From NCBI GenBank assembly GCA_002085025.1, contig MZGK01000019.1, positions 1 through 33,320 of the forward strand: 33,320 bases of DNA. Reading direction: 5' to 3'. This document shows, piece after piece, positions 9,651 through 17,496 of the stretch; position 1 is the first letter of the stretch, and each line of letters starts with the position of its first letter. This DNA is from Candidatus Omnitrophica bacterium 4484_213 (GTDB lineage Bacteria > Omnitrophota > 4484-213). The notes beneath the pieces are model-generated. The model made no database searches, had not been told where the DNA came from, and was given only the letters and a program-made list of their open reading frames with translations. Position numbers and translations under genes: made by a program.

Positions 9651-9669
9651 GTTATACGCTGTTTCGGAC
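9651..9669 (-). repeat. Inverted repeat flanking the broken endonuclease, left copy
   Basis: The reverse complement, GTCCGAAACAGCGTATAAC, matches 10965-10983 on the plus strand at 17 of 19 positions. The two copies therefore face each other about 1.3 kb apart around the Mrr-type pseudogene, as expected for ends of a mobile unit or recombination sites. Confidence 0.7.
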
Positions 9670-9709
9670 GTTCTTTCCTACTATAATAATATACAAACTT
9701 CTGGATCTT

Positions 9710-10920
9710 GACCTCTCCATCCCAAGCACGACGAAAGCCAAGAGCTTCTGCCTCTTCAACTGTTTTCTACATAATATTCGTTTCTCTCTGTTTCTATAAG
9801 AGTTTTGTCATACTGTTGGTCAAATGGAAGGTGATAAATTTTCCCACCAGTTCTTCGAGAAACATTACATTTAATTGAAGGGTATTTCTGGAACGGAAAC
9901 TCTTCAGCAACTCCTATTGAAAGATAATTAGCAAATTCTTTTGCTCTGTCTGAAAGTTTTGTCGTTGTATATAAAATAGCTCCTACTCTCTCGGTAGGAT
10001 AATCAATAATGTATTTTATAACGGTACCATAAAGTTGGTTAACATGTTTTTCATGAATTATTTTATACTGAGACCATCGTTTACGCTGAATGATGATCGC
10101 CCCTTCATCCTTCTTGCAAATCAAATCTCTCCCAAGATCATCAAATTATTCAAGAATACCTTGATAATATACATTATAACCATCTGCTTCGTAAATATAA
10201 TCGATATAACGTTCATAGTCCCGACCCAGTTGCCAATTACTTTTGGGCCTAGTCCAATATCTATTCAATGCAAGTTGATTTCTTTCTGCCGATGAAAGTT
10301 TTTGATATTCCTCTTCTGGCAAGGATGATAAATATATCCTTACAGGATCAATACCAATTTTATCAATTCCCTGATTGGTTATTCTATGTCTCGCGAAAGG
10401 ACTTTCTTTAGTGTTTCTTCATCTACATCACCTAAAAATTCCTCTAAGAAGGGAAATAATTCTTGATAATAATTTATGATTCCTTGAGCAATACGTAACT
10501 TTTCCTCAATAACCCTTCGTCCTCGGCCTATTTCGCGAACTCTTTCGGATGAGACGGGAGCAGGATGAGATTTAGTTCTAAGTAATTGGCTTCTTTTAAT
10601 TTTGGGAAATAATGGCAGTCTGCAAATGCCTTGGCAAGCCAAGGAACCCCACTCGATCTCTCTTTAATTAATTGATTTATATTATCTATTTGCTCTTTTT
10701 TGTAAGTCTCAAAATCTTTTTTTTCTTTCTCGAACTTTTCTTTGGAACTTTGCAGCGATATTATTTCAGAATAATGTTCATCATATTCCCTTGCTTTATG
10801 TCTTAACTCAGAAAATTTATGAATTGTTACCGTTATAAACTTTAATGCTAAGTAAGAGCAGATTACAGTTATTGTAGTTGGCCAAAAATAATCCTCAAAT
10901 AGCGCAATCAATATACCCAT
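9710..10920 (-). pseudogene. Broken Mrr-type restriction endonuclease with N-terminal membrane segment
   Basis: Three frames and a nonsense codon must be joined to read one protein. It starts MGILIALFEDYFWP with a transmembrane stretch and a coiled coil. It shifts frame near 10575 (NYLEL to KSHPAPVSSERVREI) and again near 10385 (KKVLSRDIE to TNQGIDKIGIDPVRIY). It then meets an in-frame TAA at 10146-10148, just before FDDLGRDLICKK. The catalytic region reads GRDLICKKDEG and IIIQRKRWSQYK, an Mrr-like D...QxK site, followed by IYHLPFDQQYD. A last shift near 9765 leads to TVEEAEALGFRRAW. Mrr enzymes cut modified or foreign DNA. Four lesions make activity very unlikely. Reading frames at 10528-10920, 10379-10642 and 9756-10124 are pieces of this one gene. 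Confidence 0.8.
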
Positions 10921-10964
10921 AATAGAAAAAATATTCTTTCCATATCCTTTTTGTTCCTAAATTA

Positions 10965-10983
10965 GTCCGAAATGGCGTATAAC
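10965..10983 (+). repeat. Inverted repeat flanking the broken endonuclease, right copy
   Basis: GTCCGAAATGGCGTATAAC on the plus strand is the partner of 9651-9669. It lies between the stop of the nuclease-like pseudogene (11012) and the start of the Mrr-type pseudogene (10920). Confidence 0.7.
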
Positions 10984-11011
10984 GTCGTTTTATCGGAAGT
11001 CGCCAAAGAAC

Positions 11012-11842
11012 TTATCCTATTTCTTCTTTTATCCATAATTTTTCACCTTTTACCCAGTCAATAACTATTTGCTTGTAGTCGTCCTTTATTTTATATATGT
11101 AATCTCTCTCGTTAGAACTCCATGAACTTTCAATAATATCTTCCTTATTTAACTGTTTCCTTCTCAATTTCAATCCCCCACGAGCACCGGCTATTTGTCT
11201 TCCCGTTATCTTTTTATCAATTCCTTCGGAAGGTCTTCTTTTCGCGATTTCGTTCATCAAGAAGATTACCTGTTTGCTTGTTGCTGGCTCTTTGCCAACC
11301 TGTGCTAAGGCTGCCAAGAGTATCCGTTGATAAGGTATCGCATCCTTTAAATATGAAAGAAGCTCAACTTTTGTCCATGGCTCTTCTTCCCCTTCAGCGA
11401 CTTTTTTCCTCCTTTTCTTCAACTTGTTTCTTAACAGCTCTTGATTTGGTAGTAGCTATTTCCACTATTAGCCTCACTATATTTCCAATGTTTATACTTT
11501 CAATGGTAGGCCAAGTGCTGGTTTTTACTTCCAGAACTATCATATCCCCATTCTCTCTCTTCCAAATCCCGTCATAATTTTCTTCTTTTGGCTTTTTCAT
11601 ATATCTTCCGTACTGTATTCAAATCCTAATCTTCTCCCTAAAAAAATGATCAAATCTTGAAATGCCCTATTATACGGATCATGCGCGCCTTTACTCTCAC
11701 TTACGCATTCATTAAGCTATTTTTTTATTTGTTCAATAGGCCATTTTTCCATTTCAATGAATTCTCTAAATCTATTCACTTGTTCTGCTCCATCCTTTAG
11801 TTCATTCCCTAGCAGATGCAATATATCTTTTATTTCGATCAT
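11012..11842 (-). pseudogene. Broken nuclease-like gene (possible PD-(D/E)xK fold)
   Basis: An ATG at 11842 preceded by AGAGGTGAT starts MIEIKDILHLLGNELKDGAE. A TAG at 11717-11719 interrupts it, after which LNECVSESKGAHDPYNRAFQ and FLGRRLGFEYSTEDI follow in the same frame. A frameshift near 11590 leads to NYDGIWKRENGDMIVLEVKT, whose D...LEVK pattern resembles a PD-(D/E)xK nuclease site. Another shift near 11400 leads to PWTKVELLSYLKDAIPYQRI, a C-terminal domain of about 130 residues of winged-helix appearance that ends IKEEIG. The nuclease assignment rests on the motif alone. The gene sits between a second broken nuclease and a broken AlbA_2 gene, which suggests a defence-type island. Confidence 0.6.
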
Positions 11843-12075
11843 TTTATCACCTCTTTTTTATGTCTCATGGCGATTTCCGATAATGCTCTGAGGATAAAAG
11901 AAGTCCTACCCTCTAGCACTATAATCCTAATCTTTTCTTCAATCCTCGTCAAGCACTACCATATAGCTTTAATCTTCTCTCTCTTAATCGATCCTGTTTT
12001 TTCTTTATTACAATGTTTCAGACCCTCTAAAGAAAAAATCCCTTTAAGAGATGCGTAGACTTGGGACTGTGAAGT
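11839..12075 (-). pseudogene. Small unrecognised gene remnant coupled to the nuclease-like gene
   Basis: Reading minus from about 12075 gives IPYTSQSQVYASLKGIFSLE, then REKIKAIW, a TAG at 11956-11958, and LTRIEEKIRIIVLEGRTSFI up to VIK and TGA at 11839-11841. The stop overlaps the next start as ATGA, a typical operon arrangement, so this was probably a real small gene of about 75 residues. No family is recognised and no start codon is clear. It abuts the out-of-frame end of the AlbA_2 pseudogene. Confidence 0.35.
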
Positions 12076-12906
12076 ATACGGAATTTTATAACTGCTTCCC
12101 CTATAGCTTCAAGAGGGTATTCATAAACATTTTCTTTCTGAGGCTTGCCTGTAATTCTATAAGCGACTTTCGCATACAATCTTACAAAGTCCACAACCTG
12201 TTCAACCATTTCAAAGAGTCCACCGTTTATTTCTTTCCTGTCAATTATATCTACGCCTTCTTTATCTTTGAAAAGAGCTACGGTAAAAACCGAGCAAGGG
12301 ATTAACTTCTGCGGATTTTTGGCAAAGAAAAACCCCGGCATTATTAAAATAAATCTTTATCTCTTGGGTCTCGGTTATCCCTAAACTCGCAAAAATCTTT
12401 TGACAGGTAAGACTTTAGAAAGGTCTGCCAGTTCTAAAAATTTATTTAATTTTTCTCGGCTAAATCTTTTGCATAGTCAAATTTTGTATTTATTACCTCA
12501 TCAAATCTTACCTTGCCTTCTGATTTAAAGAAGTCTAAAATTTCATTCCTTGTCATCTCCTGAGAATTTGAGCCAATTCTTTTATAAAATCCAGATGAAC
12601 ACCTGTAAGGCTTATCTTCTCCCTCCTTTACTTTTACAATTATAGTATTTCCTAAAGACTCAACGATAATCTTTATAGGCGGATCGCAATTTCTAGCGAT
12701 ATCCTGAATGTCTAACTTTAATCTGTTTATTATTTTTAGACCTTTAACTTTGCCTTCATCAGCGACTCCTAAAAATACCTTTCCTCCTGAAGAATTAGCA
12801 AAAGCAACAAAATCTTTCTCAATGCCTGATAAATTCTCTCTAAACTCTATAAAATATCCTTCGCCCTCTTTAGAATTAAAACAAATTCTCTTTCATTCAT
12901 CTGCAT
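12027..12906 (-). pseudogene. Broken AlbA_2/Schlafen-type ATP-binding regulator (COG2865-like)
   Basis: An ATG at 12906 with GAGGT upstream starts MQMNERE. After a frameshift near 12880 the AlbA_2 domain is clear: EGYFIEFRENLSGIEKDFVA, FANSSGGKVFLGVADEGKVK and DDP-type core RNCDPPIKI, KPYRCSSGFYKRIGSNSQ. Further shifts near 12465, 12400 and 12340 are needed to reach YFNNAGV and then FFAKNPQKLIPCSVFTVALF and YEYPLEAIGEAVIK. That last segment matches the usual YPLEAIREAVINAV motif of these proteins, but the downstream sequence is lost. The family comprises predicted transcriptional regulators or helicase-related ATP-binding proteins, common in genomic islands. With at least four lesions it is not functional. 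A possible promoter lies at 12915-12943. Confidence 0.75.
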
Positions 12907-12914
12907 GCTTACCT

Positions 12915-12943
12915 CAAGTATTTCATAAATATTTCAATGTCAA
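12915..12943 (-). promoter_or_regulatory. Candidate promoter of the AlbA_2 gene
   Basis: On the minus strand TTGACA (12943-12938) and TACTTG (12920-12915) are separated by 17 bases. The -10 box is poor. A 7-bp inverted repeat GTTGACA/TGTCAAC (12959-12965 and 12979-12985, 13-base loop) lies just upstream and could be an operator, or only a hairpin. Confidence 0.4.
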
Positions 12944-12995
12944 TATTAAAGCTTTAAAGTTGACATCTGTTAGATAGTTGTCAACTTTTCTTTAT

Positions 12996-13058
12996 CCCGT
13001 TAGAAATCTTTATTATTTAATCTTGACGGATGCCTTCGGCATCTTATTTCTAACGGGG
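12996..13058. repeat. NPVR-type palindromic repeat, copy 2
   Basis: Arms CCCGTTAGAAAT (12996-13007) and ATTTCTAACGGG (13046-13057) enclose a second hairpin GATGCC-TTC-GGCATC. On the minus strand it supplies the last residues of RadC, beginning NPVRNKMPKAS, and the stop codon TAA. Confidence 0.85.
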
Positions 13059-13652
13059 TTTATTAATCCTTTATCCTTAAAACTGAAGAAGCTCCCTTTT
13101 GTAACAATTATATGGTCAATTACTTCTATGCCCAAAATCTTACCAGCCTCAGTTAACCTCTTGGTAATCTCTAAATCATCCTCTGAAAGCTCAGGATCGC
13201 CTGTTGGGTGATTATGAGTTACAATAATTTGTGCTGCATGGCGGCGAATAGCAACATCAAATGTTTCACGTGGATGGATGAGATTTGCATTTAATATGCC
13301 GGCCGAGACTGTATCCATTCCCAAAAATTTATTGCGAGAATCAAAGGAAAGAACGATTAGATGCTCTTTTGCATAATGGGTGATTTTTTATTTAACAAGA
13401 TTATAGATTTCTTTTGCAAAGGTTATCTCTTTCTGTTTGACTTCCTCAGACTAATGAGCCAAAATGTGAAAGTAGCTTTTGAGCCATCGTTGATACAGAT
13501 TCACCTCTTACACCTTTACCTAAAATTACTGCCAAGAGCTCTTGGGCTGAGAGTGATTCTGGACCCAATTTTCTTATCCGTTCTCTGGGACATTCCAACT
13601 TTGGTAAGTCGTGAATGGTAAATAATTTTAAGGTCCCTGATTTTGTACTCAT
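13013..13652 (-). pseudogene. radC: Broken RadC-like (JAMM/MPN) protein gene
   Basis: RadC-family proteins share a helix-hairpin-helix region and a JAMM metalloprotease-like domain; their role is unsettled. The N-terminal part reads LPKLECPRERIRKLGPESLS and AQELLAVILGKG. It ends at LLSHFGSLV with TGA at 13446-13448. About 50 residues of the usual helix-hairpin-helix region are missing. In another frame EEVKQKEITFAKEIYNLVK runs into an in-frame TAA, and then HYAKEHLIVLSFDSRNKFLG continues to the JAMM core IVTHNHPTGDPELSEDDLE. The JAMM ligands H-x-H...D are intact, but deletion, frameshift and nonsense codon make the full protein unlikely. The C-terminus is replaced by the palindromic repeat at 12996-13058. 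Confidence 0.85.
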
Positions 13653-13655
13653 CGC

Positions 13656-13728
13656 TTAGGGATTTATTAAATCATCAACTTTGGCATCCAAGGCATTAGC
13701 GATTTTAGGCAAAGTTTCATAGGCTCGT
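13656..13728 (-). pseudogene. C-terminal remnant of an Xre-type HTH regulator
   Basis: The minus strand reads RAYETLPKIANALDAKVDDL and INP before TAA at 13656-13658. This is the typical end of Xre-family helix-turn-helix proteins (ETLPKIAKALGVKVDDL). Upstream the frame runs into the palindromic repeat at 13729-13781 and a stop. The stop lies 3 bases before the radC ATG, so it was probably the first gene of that pair. Confidence 0.6.
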
Positions 13729-13781
13729 CCCGTTAGAAATTTTTGCCATCTCTGTTAGTCATGATGATATTTCTAAGGGGG
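13729..13781. repeat. NPVR-type palindromic repeat, copy 3
   Basis: CCCGTTAGAAAT at 13729-13740 faces ATTTCTAAGGGGG at 13769-13781, one mismatch from the copy at 12996-13058. It interrupts the HTH remnant and lies 20 bases from the tRNA-Pro 3' end. Confidence 0.75.
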
Positions 13782-13800
13782 TTCGCACTGCGTTAATAAC

Positions 13801-13879
13801 TGGTCGGGGTGGGCGGATTCGAACCGCCGACCTCCACGTCCCGAACGTGGCGCGCTAAACCAAACTGCGCTACACCCCG
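13801..13879 (-). tRNA. tRNA-Pro(CGG)
   Basis: The minus strand folds as a cloverleaf. The acceptor stem is CGGGGTG/CACCCCG and the anticodon stem-loop is CCACG-TTCGGGA-CGTGG with anticodon CGG. The T arm is GGCGG-TTCGAAT-CCGCC. The discriminator A is followed by an encoded CCA (13803-13801). The 3' end faces the accessory island at 9426-13800. Confidence 0.95.
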
Positions 13880-13886
13880 TAATTAA

Positions 13887-13924
13887 TGCAAATTTTAAAA
13901 TTATCAATTAACAATTAAAAATGA
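13887..13924 (+). repeat. AT-rich inverted repeat flanking mscS-recG, left copy
   Basis: This 38-base segment (TGCAAATTTTAAAATTATCA then ATTAACAATTAAAAATGA) matches the reverse complement of 17110-17147 at 34 of 38 positions. The pair brackets the mscS-recG block. Confidence 0.75.
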
Positions 13925-13979
13925 AAAACAGTTCTTGAGTGATTTTATTTTACATTGCTAATTTTTCAATGCTAATTTT

Positions 13980-14945
13980 TCATTTTGCATTGGTCAGTGC
14001 TATCTCTCCAGTCACTTCTTGTATCGGGAAAGGAATGCTGATGTTCTGCTCGATAAATTTCTGGTTGATTGCCATATTTATCTTGTCGGTAATGGCAAAC
14101 TTATTGGTATAACTATCAATCCAGCGAACCTCGGGAAGCTGATGAGCAATATCCAATAGGCAATTCCTCACTTTTTTTAAGTCACTGCCATAAGCCACGC
14201 CAATAGGAACCTTCAGTTTTAATTTTGGGTCGGGATAAGAGAGATTAATAATTCGATTTTTCCCGATGTCGGCGTTGGGAACTACAACCATTGTATGGTC
14301 TAAGGTTAACACCTTCACGCTGCGCAAGCCAATTTCATAAACATCGCCGATTTCTCCAGAAGGTAGCTGAACCCTATCGCCAATCTGGAAGGGACGGTCA
14401 ATAATAATCCCCAAACCGGCAATCACATTTCCCAATGTCTCCTGTACAGCCAAAGCAATAGCTAAAGAAGCCACTCCTAAGGTTGTTACCAAGGCCTTGA
14501 TATCATAATGAAAGTGCTCCATCACAATCAAAGCGGCGATAACAATTACTACTACTTTGGAGAGCTTTCGGAGAAGTGGAATGAATTGGTCATCAAACTT
14601 ACTCTTGGTCTTGGGAGCAACTTCCCGGGCATACCAGTTAAGAACTGCCTGCAATAGAGAAAGAACCAAATAGATCCCGACTAAAACAGTGAATATAAAG
14701 AACACTTCCCTAAAAAAGGTGTTCAATTTCTCCGGCAAAGATAATTGGCTGAGAGCAATATAAATACCACTACCGAAGATAATCAGAAACAGCGGTTTCT
14801 TTAAGGAAACAATAATCAAGTCATCCAACTCTGTCTTTGTCTTCTTTGCCAACTTAGCTATCTTCCTTGCTAAAATATAAACCACCAACTTAGCTAAAAA
14901 TAAGGAAATGATAATGACAACTGAAAAAGTAATAATTTTAATCAT
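13980..14945 (-). CDS. MscS-family mechanosensitive ion channel
   Basis: This 321-residue inner-membrane protein has about four hydrophobic segments (near residues 5-25, 50-75, 80-105 and 128-150), followed by the MscS pore helix region VTTLGVASLAIALAVQETLG. The beta domain follows (IDRPFQIGDRVQLPSGEIGD, VVVPNADIGKNRIINLSYPD). Small MscS channels release solutes on osmotic downshock. The C-terminal alpha/beta domain is present. AGGAGGTG directly precedes the ATG at 14945. The gene lies 13 bases after recG and is probably in the same transcript. Confidence 0.92.
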   Translation of the reverse strand: MIKIITFSVVIIISLFLAKLVVYILARKIAKLAKKTKTELDDLIIVSLKKPLFLIIFGSGIYIALSQLSLPEKLNTFFREVFFIFTVLVGIYLVLSLLQAVLNWYAREVAPKTKSKFDDQFIPLLRKLSKVVVIVIAALIVMEHFHYDIKALVTTLGVASLAIALAVQETLGNVIAGLGIIIDRPFQIGDRVQLPSGEIGDVYEIGLRSVKVLTLDHTMVVVPNADIGKNRIINLSYPDPKLKLKVPIGVAYGSDLKKVRNCLLDIAHQLPEVRWIDSYTNKFAITDKINMAINQKFIEQNISIPFPIQEVTGEIALTNAK

Positions 14946-14958
14946 AGCACCTCCTCGT

Positions 14959-17028
14959 TCATCCCACTGACACCAACTCCCATCTCTCGCCTAATCTCTT
15001 TCTCAATTCGCGCTTTATCAGTTGATGCTCAGGCAATAAAAGGCGATAATCCCTTTTAACCAGCTCATCTGCCTCATTCTTTGCCCTCTCCATTATTCGA
15101 ACATCCTTCAAGATATCGCCAATTTTTAACTCTGGCAGACCATGCTGGCGCTCGCCGAAAAACTCTCCTGTCCCCCGCAGTCGGAGGTCGTCCTCGGCAA
15201 TCTGAAAGCCGTCTTGCGAGCTTACAATGGAATTGAGCCGCTTTATTCCCTCCTCTGTTTTTGGTTCTCCTAATAAAAAACAATAGGATTTAAAGGGCCC
15301 ACGACCAATCCTTCCCCTTAATTGATGCAACTGGCTCAAGCCAAAATGCTCGGCATTTTCAATTACCATTATTCCGGCATTAGGTATATCGATACCTACT
15401 TCAATAACAGTAGTAGAAACAAGGATGTCTATCTTTTTTTGAGCTAAGCAATGCATCACTTCATCCTTCTGAGCCTTGCTCATCCTTCCGTGCAAGAGCC
15501 CTAAATTAAAATCGAAGAAAATCTTCTTTAATTTTTGGAAATTTTCCTGGACGTCCTTCAGATCCATCTTCTCTGATTTCTCAATCAGGGGATAAACGAC
15601 ATAAGCCTGTCTTCCCTTTTGGATTTCTTCGCGGATAAAATTATACAATTTCACCCTCTTTTCTTCCTCAATCCAATAAGTAAAGATGTTTCCTCTTCCC
15701 TCGGGAAGTTCATCGATTACCGAAATATCCAAATCGCTGTAGACAGTAAGGGCTAAGGTGCGCGGAATAGGGGTAGCAGTCATAATCAAACAATGGGGGG
15801 TCATTCCTTTCTTTCTCAGCTGGCGTCGCTGTTCTACTCCGAACTTGTGTTGTTCATCAATAATCACTATCCCTAAATCTTTATACTCCACATCCTTTTG
15901 AATCAAAGAATGCGTGCCGACAACTATATCTATCTCCCCCTCCCTGATTTTCCTCAATGTCTCTTTCTTTATTTTCGCCGATAACTCCGAGATAAGCAAA
16001 CCAATATTGATGTTTAAAGGTAAAAGGAGTTTCTGCAATGTCCAGTAGTGCTGCTCGGCGAGAATCTCGGTAGGAGCCATAAACGCCCCTTGGGAGCCCC
16101 TTTCCAAAACCAAAAGCAAACTATAAATGGCAATGATTGTCTTGCCCGAGCCAACATCCCCTTGAATTAACCTGTTCATCTGCCGGTGGCTTTTTATATC
16201 CTTCTCAATCTCCTTGATTACCTTTTGCTGAGCAGGAGTGAGTTTAAAAGGAAGAACTTTTTTAAGCTGAGCTACTAAATTTCTTTTGTTAATTTCTTCT
16301 TTTTTCTTTGCAGGGGAAATCTTTTTTAGATATTGGCGGCGCAAGGCAATCCCAACTTGCAGAATAAAAAATTCATCAAATACCAATCGCTCTCTCGCCT
16401 TTTCCTGCTCTAAAAAATTCTGGGGAAAATGAATATTTTTTATTGCCTCTTTTATATCTATCAAATTCTCTTTTCTCTTAATCTCGGGCGGCAGAATATC
16501 TTTTACCAGATAAAAATACTTATCTACTGCCTGTTTGGCTACCTTGCGAAAAAAGCGCTGATTCAGGTTCTCGGTCAGCGGATAGATAGGCACAATCCGC
16601 CCGCTATGAATCTTCTCTTTCTCATCAGAAATAAGTTCATAATCCGGAGAATTCATCTGCAGGGTCTTAAATAAACTCACCTTCCCGCTGAGGATTACTT
16701 CATCGCCCACCTTAAAGAAGCGCTTTAGATAATTCTGGTTAAAATAGGTTGCGTAGATAATCCCTGTGCCGTCGCTCACTGCTAATTGGAAGATTTTGAG
16801 TTTGCTCTTAGTAGGGCGAACTCCCAGGGTCAAAATCTTTCCCCGCACAGTTTCAAAATCTCCAACTTTGAGTTTGGAAATCAGTTTTATATGGCTCCGG
16901 TCTTCATAGCGGCGGGGAAAATAATAGAGGAGGTCCTCAATGGTAAAGATACCACAGCGATGAAAGAGCCTTAGCCGCTGAGGACCCACTCCTTTTACAA
17001 ACTGGACTGAATCAGATAACTGTTGCAT
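14959..17028 (-). CDS. recG: ATP-dependent DNA helicase RecG
   Basis: RecG is a branched-DNA helicase that remodels stalled forks and recombination intermediates. The 689-residue protein has the N-terminal wedge/OB region (FVKGVGPQRLRLFHRCGI, YYFPRRYEDRS), Walker A GDVGSGKT, DEQH box, TATPIPRTLALTVYSDLDIS, and C-terminal motifs STTVIEVGIDIPNAGIMVIE and QLHQLRGRIGRG. Length and motifs match the family. It is divergent from rpmB across 141 bases. No strong ribosome-binding site is seen before the ATG. It is intact, in contrast to the island beyond the tRNA. Confidence 0.97.
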   Translation of the reverse strand: MQQLSDSVQFVKGVGPQRLRLFHRCGIFTIEDLLYYFPRRYEDRSHIKLISKLKVGDFETVRGKILTLGVRPTKSKLKIFQLAVSDGTGIIYATYFNQNYLKRFFKVGDEVILSGKVSLFKTLQMNSPDYELISDEKEKIHSGRIVPIYPLTENLNQRFFRKVAKQAVDKYFYLVKDILPPEIKRKENLIDIKEAIKNIHFPQNFLEQEKARERLVFDEFFILQVGIALRRQYLKKISPAKKKEEINKRNLVAQLKKVLPFKLTPAQQKVIKEIEKDIKSHRQMNRLIQGDVGSGKTIIAIYSLLLVLERGSQGAFMAPTEILAEQHYWTLQKLLLPLNINIGLLISELSAKIKKETLRKIREGEIDIVVGTHSLIQKDVEYKDLGIVIIDEQHKFGVEQRRQLRKKGMTPHCLIMTATPIPRTLALTVYSDLDISVIDELPEGRGNIFTYWIEEEKRVKLYNFIREEIQKGRQAYVVYPLIEKSEKMDLKDVQENFQKLKKIFFDFNLGLLHGRMSKAQKDEVMHCLAQKKIDILVSTTVIEVGIDIPNAGIMVIENAEHFGLSQLHQLRGRIGRGPFKSYCFLLGEPKTEEGIKRLNSIVSSQDGFQIAEDDLRLRGTGEFFGERQHGLPELKIGDILKDVRIMERAKNEADELVKRDYRLLLPEHQLIKRELRKRLGERWELVSVG

Positions 17029-17109
17029 TTCGTAGAGAAATATGTTATCATATTTCTCTAAATTTAAAATGCAAAATTAGCAATTATTGCAAAATAAAAA
17101 AGTTATATT

Positions 17110-17147
17110 TCATTTTAAATTGATAATTGTTAATTTTAAAATTTACA
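17110..17147 (-). repeat. AT-rich inverted repeat flanking mscS-recG, right copy
   Basis: Inverted partner of 13887-13924, in the recG-rpmB divergent spacer. The spacer should carry promoters for both genes. No convincing -35/-10 pair was picked out against the AT-rich repeat background. Confidence 0.75.
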
Positions 17148-17169
17148 TTAGCAAAGTAAGGAGGATATT

Positions 17170-17367
17170 GTGTCTAAAATATGTGCAATCTGCGGAAAAG
17201 GACCAACAGTGGGTAACAGGATTGCCCGCCGAGGATTAGCCAAAAGTAAAGGAGGGGTGGGTAAAAAGATTACCGGTCAAAATGTTCGAACCGTTATTAA
17301 CGGCGTCCCGCGGACTATAAAGGTCTGCACTAAATGCATAAAAGCAGGAAAAGTAAAGAAAATATAA
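17170..17367 (+). CDS. rpmB: 50S ribosomal protein L28
   Basis: L28 is a small basic protein of the large ribosomal subunit. The 65-residue sequence begins SKICAICGKGPTVGNRIA and ends with VCTKCIKAGKVKK. It carries two CxxC pairs, the zinc-binding form of L28. The start is a GTG, fixed by AAGGAGGATATT just upstream. It is the only intact plus-strand housekeeping gene in the window and stands alone between two minus-strand blocks. Confidence 0.95.
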   Translation: MSKICAICGKGPTVGNRIARRGLAKSKGGVGKKITGQNVRTVINGVPRTIKVCTKCIKAGKVKKI

Positions 17368-17396
17368 ATGTCTAATTAACCTAATGTCTAATATAA

Positions 17397-17474
17397 TCAG
17401 CGAATTATGAATATCTTACGAATTTGCGAATAAAAACATTCGTATATTCGTATAGATTAGTAAATTCGTTGATG
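17397..17474 (+). repeat. Inverted repeat flanking rnfC and NIL-ferredoxin, left copy
   Basis: This roughly 78-base AT-rich repeat contains several CGAAT/ATTCG words and the core TAGATTAGTAAATTCGT. It matches the reverse complement of 19244-19324 at about 85-90% by eye. It lies between the ends of rpmB and rnfC, which converge. Confidence 0.8.
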
Positions 17475-17496
17475 TCTCAATTAGAAATTAGAGCAA

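Noticed and set aside
9710-13652. Stop-codon reassignment or programmed frameshifting to explain the broken genes
   Set aside because: All three stop codons occur inside genes and shifts go in both directions, while intact neighbours use TAA and TGA as normal stops.
13801-13879. A duplicated tRNA-Pro 3' end marking an attachment site at the far edge of the island
   Set aside because: No second copy of the tRNA end (GGTCGGGGTGGGCGG) was seen around 9430-9720 or elsewhere in the window, and no integrase gene is present.
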